From positions 248,001-312,000 of the forward strand of contig JAHLKD010000013.1 in assembly GCA_025526935.1 (NCBI GenBank): a DNA stretch of 64,000 nucleotides, written 5' to 3'. The stretch is from Cladochytrium replicatum (lineage: Eukaryota; Chytridiomycota; Chytridiomycetes; Cladochytriales; Cladochytriaceae). Positions 23,801 through 36,543 of this stretch are shown in pieces; the first letter of the stretch is position 1; each line of letters begins with the position of its first letter. The notes under the pieces are model-generated. The model did not search any database and was not told the DNA's origin. It was given only the letters and a program-made list of their open reading frames with translations. The translations under genes were made by a program, and so were the position numbers.

Positions 23801-26800
23801 CGGCATACATCTGGGACCAGGAGCACGTTACTTCCACTATTGCTTCTATTGTCAGGCGGCTCGTCAGATAGATCCTGTCGATTGCTGTATTTCCAAGGAC
23901 GCAGCATGTTTCTTGGATGCGTCGCATGATGGGCTTCAACCATGGGTGAATCAGGATGTTCAACTGTGTACCCAAGGCGCTCCACATAGCTCTTGTAAGT
24001 GGTCTGTGCGTTGCCAGTTCCAGCAGCTGAAGATTTCGCAAATCGCGGAGCATTAAATTCGTTATTTGAGGTAATGTCAGGAGTTATTTGCCGAACGAAG
24101 TATTTGATGTTGTTATGGGGAGTTTGCACAACCGTTTGAGCCAAAACTTCGTTAACTTTTTGGAAGACTGCCTTTGAGAATCGCGCTGGTTCTGCTTTGA
24201 TACCCGACGAATTTAGAACTCGTTCATAGAGCATATCGAACGAAGGTATTTTGTAGGTTGTTGTTGGAGACTGAGTGGACCTCACAGACGATTCCTCAGC
24301 TGAACAAAAGGGTTTACGCTATAAGAAAAGGCAGATCAGTGGTTAAATTAAGATTTGGAGCGACGTTCCAGTACCTCGATTCCTCCAATATCTACTTTTC
24401 GCCTCTTGCGCTTGTCATTCTTTGTGGAATAGCTGGGTTCAGGATTCTCAGCGTCACTACTCAGTTCATCCTCCATAGCAATTGTGCTCTCTTCTTGGAT
24501 TCCGGTTTCATCGAACATAATCTGATCTAAATAATCCTCATCATCATCATCACCAAAACCAACTTCCGGAGGTACTTCGGAAATTTGAGTCGTAGGTTCA
24601 TTCAAATTTTCATCTTCTTCCTGTTCGATTTCTAAATCGAAATCTAGGTCCTCTAGGCCATCGTCTACTTTCATCATCTGCTCTTCAGATGGATCGAACG
24701 CTTCCCTCTCGATGAAGCTATCCTTTGCCTTCCCTTTTTGTCGGTTTGTTTGCCGCTCAACAAGATCTCCTGCGATTTCCCCGATTTGTCTTATCCATTC
24801 GTACAGGGTGCAAGTCTTTTCAGATATTACTCGGTCCACTAAGGGCCAATCGAGTTCCCAGTTACACGCGGGCGGGTCTGGCAATTCAGAAAGCTTTGGA
24901 AGGTATGTTCCCGAGCTGTCATCACCTAACTTAAGGGTAGGAAGATGTGGTACACTATCAGAGTAACTAAGTCGCCTGCTGCGAGTATCGGGAGGCAAAG
25001 GATTGCCAAAAACCGGGAGAACCATATACATCCGGGGATCAGGCTCCGCTTCAGGTGTACTTTCGTGGTTCCGAGTTTCCCTGGTAGTGTCGTTATTGCC
25101 AGTTTCATTTGGAACTTTCGCTGATAAGTTTTGACCTTTCAATGGGCGTCGAAGGACCAAATCCCAAAATCGCTGTTGAAAGGGTTTGATTTTCGCCAGC
25201 TCTTTGCTCGAGAACATCACAGACTTGTAACCCATTGAGTTTTCTGCCTCCACATCATTCAGCGACTCTTGTTCCGTATCATCGAGGTTATCGGCAGAGG
25301 CTTCTGATCGGCGAGAACCCTCTCGCTCGTCCGGACTCCAAGGCAGCAGTTTCACTTTGCAAGGAGATTCTCCACCCAGCCATACGCAAAATTCAGGTAT
25401 ACTCCGAGTAGGTATTGGCCTCAGGGTCATAAGCGCAATCGAACGCCGGGGCTCTTTTGGTGAAAGGGCATAACAGTTTGGATTTGGATAGTAGTAATAG
25501 TGATTTGTGTATGGAGAGTCCACATATGGAAACTTCGGTCCATATACAAGGTTGTGGGTTGCGGAAACAGGCGGATCGCACGATCGAGTATAAAGCTCCA
25601 GTTGTGGTCCAAAGGTAATTATTGTGACGAAGAATTCAAACGCCGGAGGGATAAAGTTTTGGACACTGGATTTTGAGACGTTTGCATAACCTTGTGAGCC
25701 CGCGGTATCAGCTCCATCCTTTTCTTCCTCGCTTCCATATTCGAGAGCAGGAATGAAAGACTGTACGATTCCAGCTCCTTTCGTCTCTTGGTCATAAACT
25801 ATCTTCATCCATTTTTCGTCATATGTGAAAGCCTTGGGCAATTCTCGTCGGTATTCACCGAGAACCGCATCGTCCAGGGTATCCACAGATATTGTCCCAA
25901 GTGCCGCTCCGTTCTTTACAGCTTCAAGAACTGCACCACTGCGAATGAACAGATCCTCATTTGCAAATTTCTGAAGAAGCTGAAGTTCTTTTTTGTCCTT
26001 CCTTCGCCCAGCATCATTCAATGATTGGCTTAGCACGGAACGGAGAGAGAAAGCACCTCGGACACGACTACCACCGAGAGCGTTGACCAGACTGGCATCA
26101 TTTCTGACATGAAGAGTCGGAAGCAACCGTTCGTTGAGCGCACCTAACAGGTAGAGCTGTCGACACGCCTCCAACGCAGCAGATTGCATGGCCAGCTTCT
26201 TTGTTATTCTAACCGATCCAATGAAACGAGGATGATTTTGTCCAGATCCAGGTTCACAGAGCCACTCGCTGGGCATTCTCGAGTTAACCAAAATCACTTC
26301 ATTTGGCAGCAAAACTTCGAACGCAAACCCAAAAGGAATCTGACCGTTGAATTCATTTGATTCACTTTCTCCAGTATCATCACTTCTCAGAGCAATATTT
26401 GGGAGCTCGATCCCGAGGTCCTTGGCCCTCAGCTCACTCATCTGTCTCAGTCGATTATCCTGGTTCCTCCACGCAACTCGATAGAGTTTCCACAGTGCTG
26501 CAGCCGACAAATTCGGCTCCAAAATAACACGAAACCTCGGGGACGCATCTTCCACTTTCCGACCTCTGAGCCGTGCAAAGCAAAAGTGCTGAAGTAGCTG
26601 CATTGCGCTTGCGGAAGTAACCTTGGCACCTGCCAAGGTAGTTATCGGCTCGTCCTGTGAGCCTACGAGCAGCTCTGCGAGTTCATCATCATCCTCATCA
26701 CGAACCACTTGATTGGTACCCACACCAGACGAACTTTCTGAACCTTCCCCAGCGACGAGACCTTCTCTTGAAACTTCTTTCGCGATCGACCTCGTAAGAA

Positions 26801-28911
26801 GCTCAGCCATCTTGGCCTTTGCCAAATATTGAAGTGCGTGCATATCATTCCTCATCACCATTACGATGTATTCTGATCCGTCAATATCCCTGGCACGACC
26901 ACGGGACTGGACATAGCCAGTGTTTGATCTAAATAGATCGAAAATAATGACGAGGCGACATGCAGGACTTTATGGAATGAAAATAGGACGTAGTTGTCAG
27001 CACATGCGATGGGTGATGGCAAGCTTAGGAGAACGAATATTTAGATTTGGATACTTACATGTCAACACCTTCCTCAGCGACTCGTGTGACCACCACAGTA
27101 TTCATGTCACCTTGACGAAAACGCTCAAATATCCTTTTCTGCGTCGCACTATTCATATTCATTCCGCTTTCTTTGTCGTTCGAGAACCGATGCGTTGTAC
27201 TTCCGTGACCAGTAACATATCCACAAGTTATTATTGGAAATCGGGCCGGTACAACAAGCGTGATTAGCTCGCAAAGTGCTTTCGCCGTCGAACGCTTTTC
27301 GACAAAAACCATCGCCCGAAAGCTTTTGGGGCCACGGTCAGACTTCACTGCAGCCACAGCACGCTCAGCAAGTAAACGAAGCACTGCGTGAACCTTCGGT
27401 GATATATCATGTGGAGTGATTTCGCTTGCATCAGGAAGCTTCGGTAAATTCTGTGCAGAATTGATGAATTTCTCATCATTTGGTGCTTCTTTCGCATGGA
27501 GGGATGAGGTGGCCTCTTTCCTAGGTTCAACTTTGGAGTCGATCAATTGCTCGTTGGTTTCTTCTACAGGTACAACTTCACGGTCTTCGCCTACAGCCCT
27601 TTTTTTTTGAGGATTTGATATCCCATTAGCATCCTTTCCTGTTTCCAACGAATCAAAATTCCGTTTTCGCGAAATATAGTTGGAGCGTGGCCGAAACCCA
27701 TAGAGAAACGACTCGGCGGCCCTCCCTGCACACCAATAGCCAAGATCCTGCTTAAGTTGCTTCGCAAGAGTAATGGTTCGCTTCACTTTCTGGGCTCGAT
27801 CACTTAGTCTTAAGCGAGTGAATTGATCCAGCAATATCGTCAACTCCGTAATATGGTAGTTATAAAATCGTTCAGAAGGTGTCGCGGTGGATTCATCAAA
27901 ATCAGAACCGACGGGAGACGATTCGTACTCGACGAGCATTTCGGTTGCTTGCGGTACATATCCCCTGAGAGAGTTACGGTTCGCAATTGTCATCACTGTA
28001 CATCCAAGATTATTTTGAAGCTCAAGCAATTTTTCTAGCGATGCACCGTGAGTAGTGGTCTTTTGATGAATTGGTGAAGCTGTCATTCCGAATACTTTTG
28101 GGCGACTATCTCCCGCCTGAATTGAATGATAGAATTCTCGAAAAATAACATTGTATGCATGATTTTTTGCAGTGTGGTGACATTCATCAACGACGATGAG
28201 GCTGACATCCCTTGAAAGAGACATAAACCCATGGCGCAAAACGTTGAGAAAAATTTGTGGAGTGAAAACGAGAACCTGTCGCATCGACATTTCATGGTAC
28301 CATCCAATTGCGTCCCAGTATGTAACTGACGCACTGTCATCTCGTGAATACTCTCCGATGGAGAGATCTGTATTGCTCCTGATCTTTTCCGCCTGCTGTG
28401 CAACTAGAGGCACTGTCGGTACCAGAAAGACGACCTTTCTGGGCTGCTTTGGCAGCATTAGAGTATCGATTTGCTCTTGACGCCACATAAGCTGCTGACT
28501 GAGTCGATTAGAATTGATTTCAGTTCCACCTTCATTGATATCGTCTGTCCCTTCAGCATAATCCATATTCGTTGCTTCCGCAATATCGTCCATTTCATCA
28601 TGATCAAATTTCTGTGGCAAGTTCGACGTATCCGAAGATTTTGAGATCCGGGATTTCTTGCGAGCCTCATTCACGAGTCTGATGATTTCTGGTCGAGATA
28701 CCTCCAGGAGCGGCTCCGCATATTGCTGTATCAACAAAACAGACACCAAGGTCTTGCCACTTCCAGTATCAAGGTATGCAATGATGTTTCGCTTCATCGC
28801 TTCTTCGAACAATTCAATCTGGTATGGCCGAGGTCTCTGCATCAACTTTTCGTCAGCCGTCTTCTGAGTAGTACCAATTGGTCCATTTGATTCACTATTC
28901 CTTTTCACCAT
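20867..28911 (-). CDS. DCL: Dicer-like ribonuclease, 2,613 aa
   Basis: Four exons (28911-27059, 26967-24375, 24318-22178, 22121-20867), all in frame. The N-terminal helicase has GSGKT at residues 50-54, DECH at 242-245, and RVAEEGVDI...NTGYVQSRGRARD across intron 1. A Dicer-dimerisation-type region (SAMQLLQHFCFARL) and a platform/PAZ-like region (YMVLPVFGNPLP) follow; a PAZ pocket is not obvious. RNase IIIa has YERLETLGDAFLKYA and FVEALVGAYYVDGG. RNase IIIb has YERLEFLGDAILDWV and LFEAVAGAVLVDSG. The catalytic acidic residues are present in both. A dsRBD spans exons 3-4 (QMHEYFQKLGF...IKTAAKRQATLSCLAW). After it comes a ~350-residue Ser/Thr-rich tail with a poly-Ala run and a final RGG/Arg-Gly box. 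Odd features are a ~75-residue acidic insertion between Walker A and motif Ia, a large acidic linker before RNase IIIa, and the tail; together they make it far longer than usual fungal Dicers (about 1,400-1,600 aa). It processes dsRNA into small RNAs. Confidence 0.95.
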
Positions 28912-29000
28912 GGCCTAAAATAGTAACAATTGCCGGCAAACACTGGAATCCTGCTTGCTGTGAACAAGTAACCAGCCACTTTGCTGTGCCACATTCAGTC
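28912..29000. promoter_or_regulatory. Shared divergent promoter region, Dicer / SNF2 helicase
   Basis: Only 89 bp separate the Dicer ATG (minus, 28911) from the first in-frame ATG of the SNF2-type gene (plus, 29001). Any core promoter must sit inside this segment or inside the opposite gene, so transcripts may overlap at their 5' ends. No TATA box or known operator was recognised. The SNF2 frame is also open upstream of 29001 without an ATG. Confidence 0.5.
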
Positions 29001-32000
29001 ATGATTCCCCTGGGAGTTGTTGACATCTGTGCTCCGTTCTTAGAAGGCATAGATGACACCCCAGGCAACGAATGGACACGATGGGATGGGAAATATGGAA
29101 TATACGGGAAGTTTAACGAATGTGAATCCACCTTTGAGCTTCAGAGAACACTTGCTTGGCTTGTTCGGCACGAGCAGTTATTTACGGAGTTTAGTCAATG
29201 CATGGAAGGATGGCGACGTTTTCGTATTTACACGTTGCCTGTGGGAGCTCGAATTAATTCAATGACGAAATCTTCTCCGGAATGTTTACGAAAGAAGAAG
29301 CTGATATTCGCAAATATCAACACAAGTCCAGAGGCATTCAGTGGAGTGGGCAACATCAAACCACAATCTTCTCCATTAGGGCTCTTACCTAATGAGGTGG
29401 GATTCTGGATTCTGAAACTCCTAAAATATCAAATGCCAGAATCTCACAGTGTTCATCTTTAGCTCGAAGAAATATCTCTGAAGGAGCTTTATCAGTGCTT
29501 ACCTCGCCCGGGTCCAACACCTTTCTGGACTGGGCCAAGTGAACTTTGCTTGGGGTTAAACCTTATGGACGTGCTTTGGAGGAGCGGCCCTGATGGCCTT
29601 AGTTCAACATTATACGATTACCAAAAGCGAACTGTTTGGTCCATTATCCAGCGAGAGCAGTTTCCTACCTCTCATGTTGATCCTCAGCTCATTCTGATGA
29701 AATCGCCGTGCGGCATGCAATATTACATTCACGAACAAAGCCTTGACGTGTATGCTGATCCTCCAAGATACTCTGGTGTTTCCGGAGGGATCATCTGCGA
29801 AGACATGGGGACGGGAAAAACAATTGTATGGTGCGTTTCTTTCTATTTCATTTGTTTTTCTTTGCAACTACATGCTTGCCTCCTGTGTTAATAAAGCTTT
29901 GCCTTCTGTACATGCCTTCATTTCGACCAAAAGTATCTCCGTCGCGCTGTATACGAGGGGATTGATAAGTAGCCCTCCGCCTTACGTATCGGCATATAGA
30001 GAGGATCAATGCTCCACCGATGAGAGTACCAAGGCGAGAAACGTTCCAACTCTTGTCGAGTTTGCGGCTCGTCGATTACTTCAAAAGTTTTCTGCACGTA
30101 GGCTAGCAGAGGCTCTCCCTGATCACCTTGCAAAGCGTATGGAGGCGATGCAACCTCCATCCTATCAAGAAGTTCTTGCACCTTACCGATTTGAAGTTAG
30201 AACACCATATTCAACCACGAAGGTCTCCCCATCGATCTATCTTTCTTCATCGACACTGGTTATTGTTCCAGACACACTGACTCGGCAGTGGGTCTCGGAA
30301 ATCAATAAACACACTGATGAAGGAGCTTTGAAAGTTCTCGAAATAAGAAACTCGGACAAAATTCCACCAGGGGTCGAACTAATCCAATTTGATATCGTTA
30401 TCATCAGCATGCAGCGGTTTGGAAGAGAAGAGCGGAGCCTAAGTTTCAACCGTAAGTTCATCTATGCTCATCTTTTGGGCCACTAGGATAGACATTGAAA
30501 CCTGTGATGTAGTTGACATTCCTTGTAAGTGCCCATACGCTGGGGCAACGCGAGTCATCGATTGCAAATGCCCAACGCCAAGTCCGGAAAAGCGAGCGCC
30601 ATCGCCATTGTTGTGCGTTCGCTGGTTTCGCGTGATTGTGGATGAGGGCCACTCAATGGCCCGAAGCCAAAATACCAACAACACGACGAAATTGGCAAGA
30701 AAGCTCAATTTCGATCGAGTCTGGGCATGCACAGGGACGCCGTTGCCATTTGTCACGCAGCATGTTTCCCGTAAAGAGATTGAAAAACAAGACCTAAAGG
30801 CTTTCGAACACTTGTGCTGCCAGTTTCTAAGGGTCGAGCCTTACGCCTCCACATGTAGGCTGTTAATTTCTTTCCCCACAACGTTTGCTAACTTGTTTCC
30901 ATGTAGCTGGTCTGTTTACAAACGCAATCGGCAAGCCTTTTATGAATCGGAGTAAATTTGCAGTTCGTCGATTGCAGGGATTGATGGAAACTCTGATGGT
31001 TCGAAATCAGCCTGATGACGTTGAACGCGAAGTCCAGCTCCCTCCGCTCTTCCAGAAGGTTGTTCAGGTCCCTTTTACCCGCCACCAACGGCTTATTCAC
31101 AACTGTTTGCTGGCTTTAATGGCTGCAAACATCGTATTGTCCGAAAGGGCGGATCAGGTAGGCGATTTTTCTTTATGAATTGCAAAGGCTCCGAAACACA
31201 GTTTTCTATTTAGGATTACCTATTTCATAAGACCAATCGAAAATCTCTCCGATATGCAGTTGACAACCTTCATATGAGGTGAAAACGTCGTCGATTAGGT
31301 TGTATTCCAATTGACATCATGAGTCAGTTGCTTTTGGTATGCAAATAGTGACGTTGGAAAGTCTCGACTTCAAGATGCTTTGAACAATATAAGGGAGGAA
31401 GGCTTGGATGTTTCGGCAGCACGCAATTTCTCGTCGGCAAGTTTTGGTTAAGACTGATTATACCAGAAGTTAATACACGGTTTAAACAGGAGGATGTACA
31501 GCTTCTGAAGAACGCGGAAAAATATCTCCTTGAAGCACTCCAAGACCAAACCTACCTCGATTTCCATGAAAAGTTCAATAACGATCTCCCGTATGCGATC
31601 AGTGAGCGAAATTCTCGTGGTCCAAGTGGCCATGATAATTGTTGGCCCTTGGAAAACCCAACCAACGAGCTTGAACAGTCCATGAGCGCGGGAAAAGTAT
31701 TCGAGCTTCGAGCGAAGAGAGCGAAAGAAATATTGGAGCCTGAGACATCGCAATGCGAGAATGCGAGTCGGTGGAGTATTCTGGCTTCCTATTCTTCAAA
31801 GCGTCAGTGCCTCACCTTTCGCTTTTCCTTGGTCTTTAACCAGATTCATAGTGAATTACATTGCGAACGAGATCATCCGTTATGCAGTGAAAGGAGGCGA
31901 AAAACTAATTATCTACGGCACCAGCAATGCGGAGATATACTATGTGGATGAGTTCTGCCGTCTTGCCAAAATCAAATGCCTTTTGTTTCATGGAATGGGA

Positions 32001-32725
32001 ATGGTGGTTACGATTCAGATTATGATTTCTACCATCTTACAGACCCTCGCAGACGAACTCCGAGAGAGCACAGAATCTGGTGACTTTTAATACTTCTGAT
32101 GTCCGAGTCATTATTATGGACCAGCGTATTGCATCTTGGGGTATTTGAAAGACATGTTGGATGTGCATATGCGCTGAACTGTTTCCAAGGGATTGATCTA
32201 TCAACCGCCTCACGAGTCTACTTCCTTTCGCCTGTCTGGAGGGATGCCATTCGGCTTCAGGCCATTAAAAGAGCCCATCGCATTGGATGCACTGTAAGTA
32301 CCAACATCAACCTTCCAAACAGCGAGGAGCCAACTTAATCATCATGATTTTTGCAGAGACCCGTTTATGTCGAAACAATGGTAGTGAGCGGATCTTTCGA
32401 AGAAGAAATGGCAGCACACATGTACCCTCATGCGCGTTCCGATACAAGCATCCCTCAGGTCTCAGAAGATGAAATCTCGAGCGATGAAGCGACGCCTCGA
32501 AAACGCCGCAAATCAGGAACATCGAGTGCCGTCGATTCATCTCCTGGCAAACGGCGGAAGACACTAAGCGCTAACCCTGCGAACTCTCCGACGAAGGCTA
32601 CGCGTCCATCGGGAGACAAACACGTTGCCGATTCCAGTCGATTTAGAGCAATAATTCATCGTTGTCGATTTGTGTCTGTTGAGGAAGAAAACCAAGAGTT
32701 TGAAACAGCTCTGCCACTGATGTGA
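29001..32725 (+). CDS. SNF2-family ATP-dependent DNA translocase/helicase
   Basis: Many exons, roughly 1,000 aa. Intron 1 joins GLLPNE to LEEISLKELYQC. Helicase motifs in order: I, GGIICEDMGTGKTIV (about 29790-29830); Ia, TLVIVPDTLTRQWVSEI; II, VIVDEGHSMA (DEGH); III, WACTGTPLP; IV-V, KLIIYGTSNAE, VRVIIMDQRIASWGIDLSTA; VI, RLQAIKRAHRIG. The C-terminal ~100 residues are basic with NLS-like KRRK and GKRRK clusters, so nuclear localisation is likely. The layout, a long N-terminal region and a split SNF2 core, resembles fungal RAD5/RAD16-like and SHPRH-like proteins, but no RING finger was found between the lobes. Such proteins remodel chromatin or act in DNA repair. Not every intron was resolved (for example around 31750-31850). 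It shares a short promoter region with Dicer. Confidence 0.88.
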
Positions 32726-33224
32726 TCAGTTAGCTGCCCGCTAGCTTTGCTGCCATACTTGTTTGCAACAACCATTAGTCTACTCACCAAGTGCATTGCT
32801 GATGTATTAAGAAATGAAAACAAATGAAAACAATAACATCGAGTGTCCTAACTTGACCTTCACGGTTCATTCAAATTTCTAATGTCCTCATTGGGCTCAA
32901 ATCTCCCCCAACAAAAGAACGTAACGATGCCTCTACTTCCCTTTTCTCAGCCTCCGTGAGCCAGTGGTATTTCTATCGTCATCATCCTCATCGTTTTCTG
33001 ATTCAATCTTCCTTGGTCCGTCTGCCTCTGCGGGGCTTGCGTTCCCTTTGTGTGTCAACAAACTCATCGCTCCTCCTGTACTGCGAGACGTTGCAGTCAC
33101 CATCCGCTTCTATATTTCACTTTCCCATACTGCATCGAGGCCCACTAAAAGCCCGCTTGTAGAAGGTTCTCTGCGTAATCCCGCGCCGAGCGCGAAGGGG
33201 AAGCGCGGAAGATGAAACGCGGAA
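32726..33224. other. Gene-free stretch
   Basis: Downstream of the SNF2-type gene. Minus-strand reading gives a short acidic peptide (SENEDDDDRN), and the plus strand a Ser-rich one. Neither has a start, a splice pattern or a family match. Confidence 0.35.
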
Positions 33225-34111
33225 CTAGGCTCGTCCCTGACAGATCGCGGCAATTTCGTTGTGGATCATCCTGTCCACCATGTGGTGCACCTTCTGCATA
33301 ATCGTCCCCCACTCATCTAACGGTAGGCGGGTAATATCGGTGCCTAACATCTGCCTCACAACCGCAGGAGCATCAAAGTTAGCGACAGTTCAGGCGATAA
33401 TAGCGGTCCGAAAGTGAAGTTGGGTAATGCTGGATTTGGAGCGTTTGGTGTGAAGTACCATCATATCTGGCCACGAATGCTGAGATTAGATCACGAACAG
33501 GTTCACGATGGCGCGCCCAAAGCGCGATTGGCTCGGTTTTGCCTGATGGAAGTTCCACTGCACCGCCAGTGATCATCTCGATAGGCGTCAACTTGGGCAG
33601 AGTTTTCACTGCATCAGCGCTCCTCGAGCTGCGGACTACTGGCGGCGAATTCTCGGTTCTGGCAGGTAGGCTTGCCTGGGGAGTACGATCCGCAACAGAA
33701 TTCGCAGCGTCCGCAACGAGAAGCTTACGGCGTGATCCTAGTTGCAGTTGGAGGGGTAATGCCTTACGTATTTGGTCATGTTGAGTATCCCCGCCAATGC
33801 AATGTTATCTTTATTCCGCTCGAGCACTTTCCTTGCTGTCGTAATCAGCACCCGCTACGTAATAGGTTTACTGATCTTCAACCACATGTCGACTGAATCA
33901 TAACAATAACGTGAATACCATTGGTGCACTCCAGGATTCTGGCAACTTTGGCGATGATATCATCAAATGTGGAACTACCGATGGAGGTGAAGGGGACGCA
34001 AAAGCAGGCGGTGACTGTGAGCGAGTATTTGTGGAAGTTGAATGATCGTGAGCGAAGAAGACCCAGTTGAGAAGTCCTTTTCGGAGTTGGAGCGATCGAT
34101 GCAGACTCCAT
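33225..34111 (-). CDS. Unidentified coding exons, structure unresolved
   Basis: Minus-strand coding-like blocks run from ATG 34111 (MESASIAPTPKRTSQLGLL) with SIGSSTFDDIIAKVARIL, then RVLITTARKVLERNKDNIAL (after an AG at an ACGTAG site), then KTLPKLTPIEMITGGAVELP with IALWARHREPVRDLISAF, and finally VVRQMLGTDITRLPLDEWG with IMQKVHHMVDRMIHNEIAA before a TAG at 33225. The amphipathic, protein-like character argues for a real gene. Not all junctions fit, and no family was recognised. It is divergent from ALG1, about 240 bp apart. Confidence 0.4.
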
Positions 34112-34348
34112 TCTCTCTATGCATGTAGCGATATCAGCAGATATCGATGTCGGAGTCGATGATTGTGTGGAGATTGTGACTGACGAACCAATTTTTGTGA
34201 TACTTTTAAAAAAGTTTCCAGACCATCCAAAAACAGCACTGCATCATTGCATCAAGCCAAAAATGCTGTTTTTTGTTTCACTGACAATTGGTTCGGACAT
34301 GACATGGTAAATATTAATAACAAAGCGTGCGCCACCTACGCCAATCCA

Positions 34349-36125
34349 ATGTGGTTGCTGGTTGTGGTTGTCATTGTTGTTGTCGGCATTTCACTGCTGC
34401 ACATCCGAAGCTCGCCGAAAGATGGTGCAACTCACGTCACGATTCTTGTTCTGGGGGATATTGCTCGAAGTCCACGGATGATGTACCACTCACAAAGCCT
34501 TTGCAAAATGGGTTTTACTGTCGATCTTATTGGTTACGTTCCCGACAAAACCGAAGTGCCATCATCATTACATGATGTAAAGGATAGAGCAGGAAGAATC
34601 ACTATACATGCCATACCAGCGCCAAACAAGATCCCGGCGGGTAGGAGTCGCATTTTATACTTGATTCGCGCGGCGTTGAGGGTTGTGCAACAGCTTGTGG
34701 GCTTGTTCGTTCTTGTTGGAATCATGGTCCCAAAGGCACAGTACTTCCTGATTCAGGTATATCTGCAAAACCTTACTATACTCCCAAGCTTAAAAGATTC
34801 CACAATGCAGAACCCGCCAGCCATTCCCACGCTTTTCGTTGCCCAAATTGTGGCCCTTTTGCGGGGGTCAAAGCTCATCATCGACTGGCACAACTTTGGC
34901 TATTCTTTGATGGCGCTCAACCTTGGCAAGGATAGCAAAATCGTCAAGTTCGCAGAAAGGTAGTGCAATCACCGCATTTTATTAATTGGATACTGATGTG
35001 GCCAGATTCGAAAATTTCTGGGGCCAGAGTGCCTATGCGCATCTTTGCGTTACAGCGGCCATGTCGAATTTCTTGAAGGAAACATGGATGGTAAAGTAGG
35101 TTTGTGTTTTGCGATGATCTTTATCCAAATACTAATTGAGCTCTTGTTGCAGTGGACCTGTAATCGTGGTTCACGACCGGCCTCCACCTCATTTTCGCAC
35201 TTTGTCTGATTTGGAAGTTCATGAGGTGGGCTGAGTGTCCCCCTTAGTTTGATCATCACCAATAATCTCAATACAGCTGTTTACACGGATTGGAGAAAGT
35301 CTCGGCGTCACCAAAGGCGATGATAATTCCACTTTCTTAGTTCGCCGTGATAAAAGTGGGTCTTATGTTCGCCGCACAGACCGTCCAGTTCTTGTGGTCA
35401 GTAGCACAAGCTGGACGGAAGATGAAGACTTCAGCATACTCCTGAGTGCTGCGGACATTTACGATTCTTCTCCAGCGGCGCTTCCACCAATTTTGTTCAT
35501 CATAACTGGGAGAGGTCCAAAGAAGGTGTACTACGAGTGTCAGATTGCTGAACGGAACTATAAGAGAGTTACAATTAAAACGGCATGGGTTGCTTCAGAA
35601 GACTACTGGAAACTTCTAGGCATGGTAAAGCATACATGGCTGATTTAAAATACCTCAACTCTCTTTCCATTGAACAGGAAGTGCAGATCTGGGGATATCC
35701 CTTCATACATCTTCATCGGGCATTGATTTGCCAATGAAAGTGGTGGATATGTTTGGATGTGGCCTTAGTGTTTGCGCTCTCAAGTTCAGCTGGTAGTGCA
35801 TGGTTTATCTTCCGTCATCGTGGATTCTAACCCGAACATGATAGTATCGACGAACTTGTCCAGCATCAAAAAAATGGACTCATTTTCAAAGATGCCGAAG
35901 AGCTATCCAGACAACTAATGGTGCCTGACTATGCTGGGTTTGCTTCTTAACGCTTATTTAGAATTGCAGGAATTGTGCTCTGAGTTTCCGTTTGGACCAA
36001 CAAGTGCTTTATCCAAGCTCAAGAAAGGAGCCTCCACCTTTCGCGAGCGGACATGGGATAATAACTGGAACGAGCTGGTCGCTCCATACTTTTCGCGCAA
36101 AAGTCTCGACAAAAAGAAGCAATAA
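34349..36125 (+). CDS. ALG1: Chitobiosyldiphosphodolichol beta-mannosyltransferase
   Basis: Multi-exon; early exons are 34349-34756, 34811-34959, 35006-35095, 35153-35225 and 35277-35619. The N-terminus is a signal anchor ([17 protein letters not shown]), matching the ER-membrane topology of ALG1. Family blocks: [103 protein letters not shown] and VVDMFGCGL. It adds the first mannose to the dolichol-linked oligosaccharide on the cytosolic face of the ER. An upstream in-frame ATG at 34304 is possible but would put 15 polar residues before the anchor. The junction giving GSADLG needs a GC donor at 35620 (GCATGG), or else there is a 1-bp shift; the nearby GTAAAG at 35625 breaks frame. Confidence 0.92.
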
Positions 36126-36543
36126 AAGTGTCCTGCATGTATATTCTTAATTCATGAACTGATAGATCCATGCATATTCCTTTTCTTAACCCACACAGCT
36201 CCTTCAATGCCATCAAACAAACACTCTGAGTTTCTGCAATCCCCCTATCCTCAAAACCGAGGCTCCGGGCAACACCTTTGGATGTTGGTTCAAATCACAG
36301 GAAGCATTCCAAAGTTTCCTGTATTTAACAGTACCGGATATTTAGACACAGTACATGCCCGCTCTCAAACGTTTTAGATGATAGAAACGCCCTATTTGAA
36401 CTGCCAGAACTCTCTGTGCATCTTCGATCTGACGCCGGAGAATTAAATATGTCACGGTCGGGTCTATTAATGTCACTGTTCGGCTGAGAGAGTTGCAGTG
36501 TTCGCGATGATGTGGACGGTCAAACACACAAGGATGGTGTCGA
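36126..36543. other. Gene-free stretch
   Basis: Between ALG1 and the small two-exon ORF. It holds the presumed ALG1 3' UTR (TTAATTCATGAACTG). The remaining sequence has no supportable coding signal. Confidence 0.4.

Noticed and set aside
33960-34111. ALG13-like reading of SIGSSTFDDIIAKV next to ALG1
   Set aside because: The short motif resembles the ALG13 N-terminus, but the downstream blocks do not match the family, so no name is assigned.
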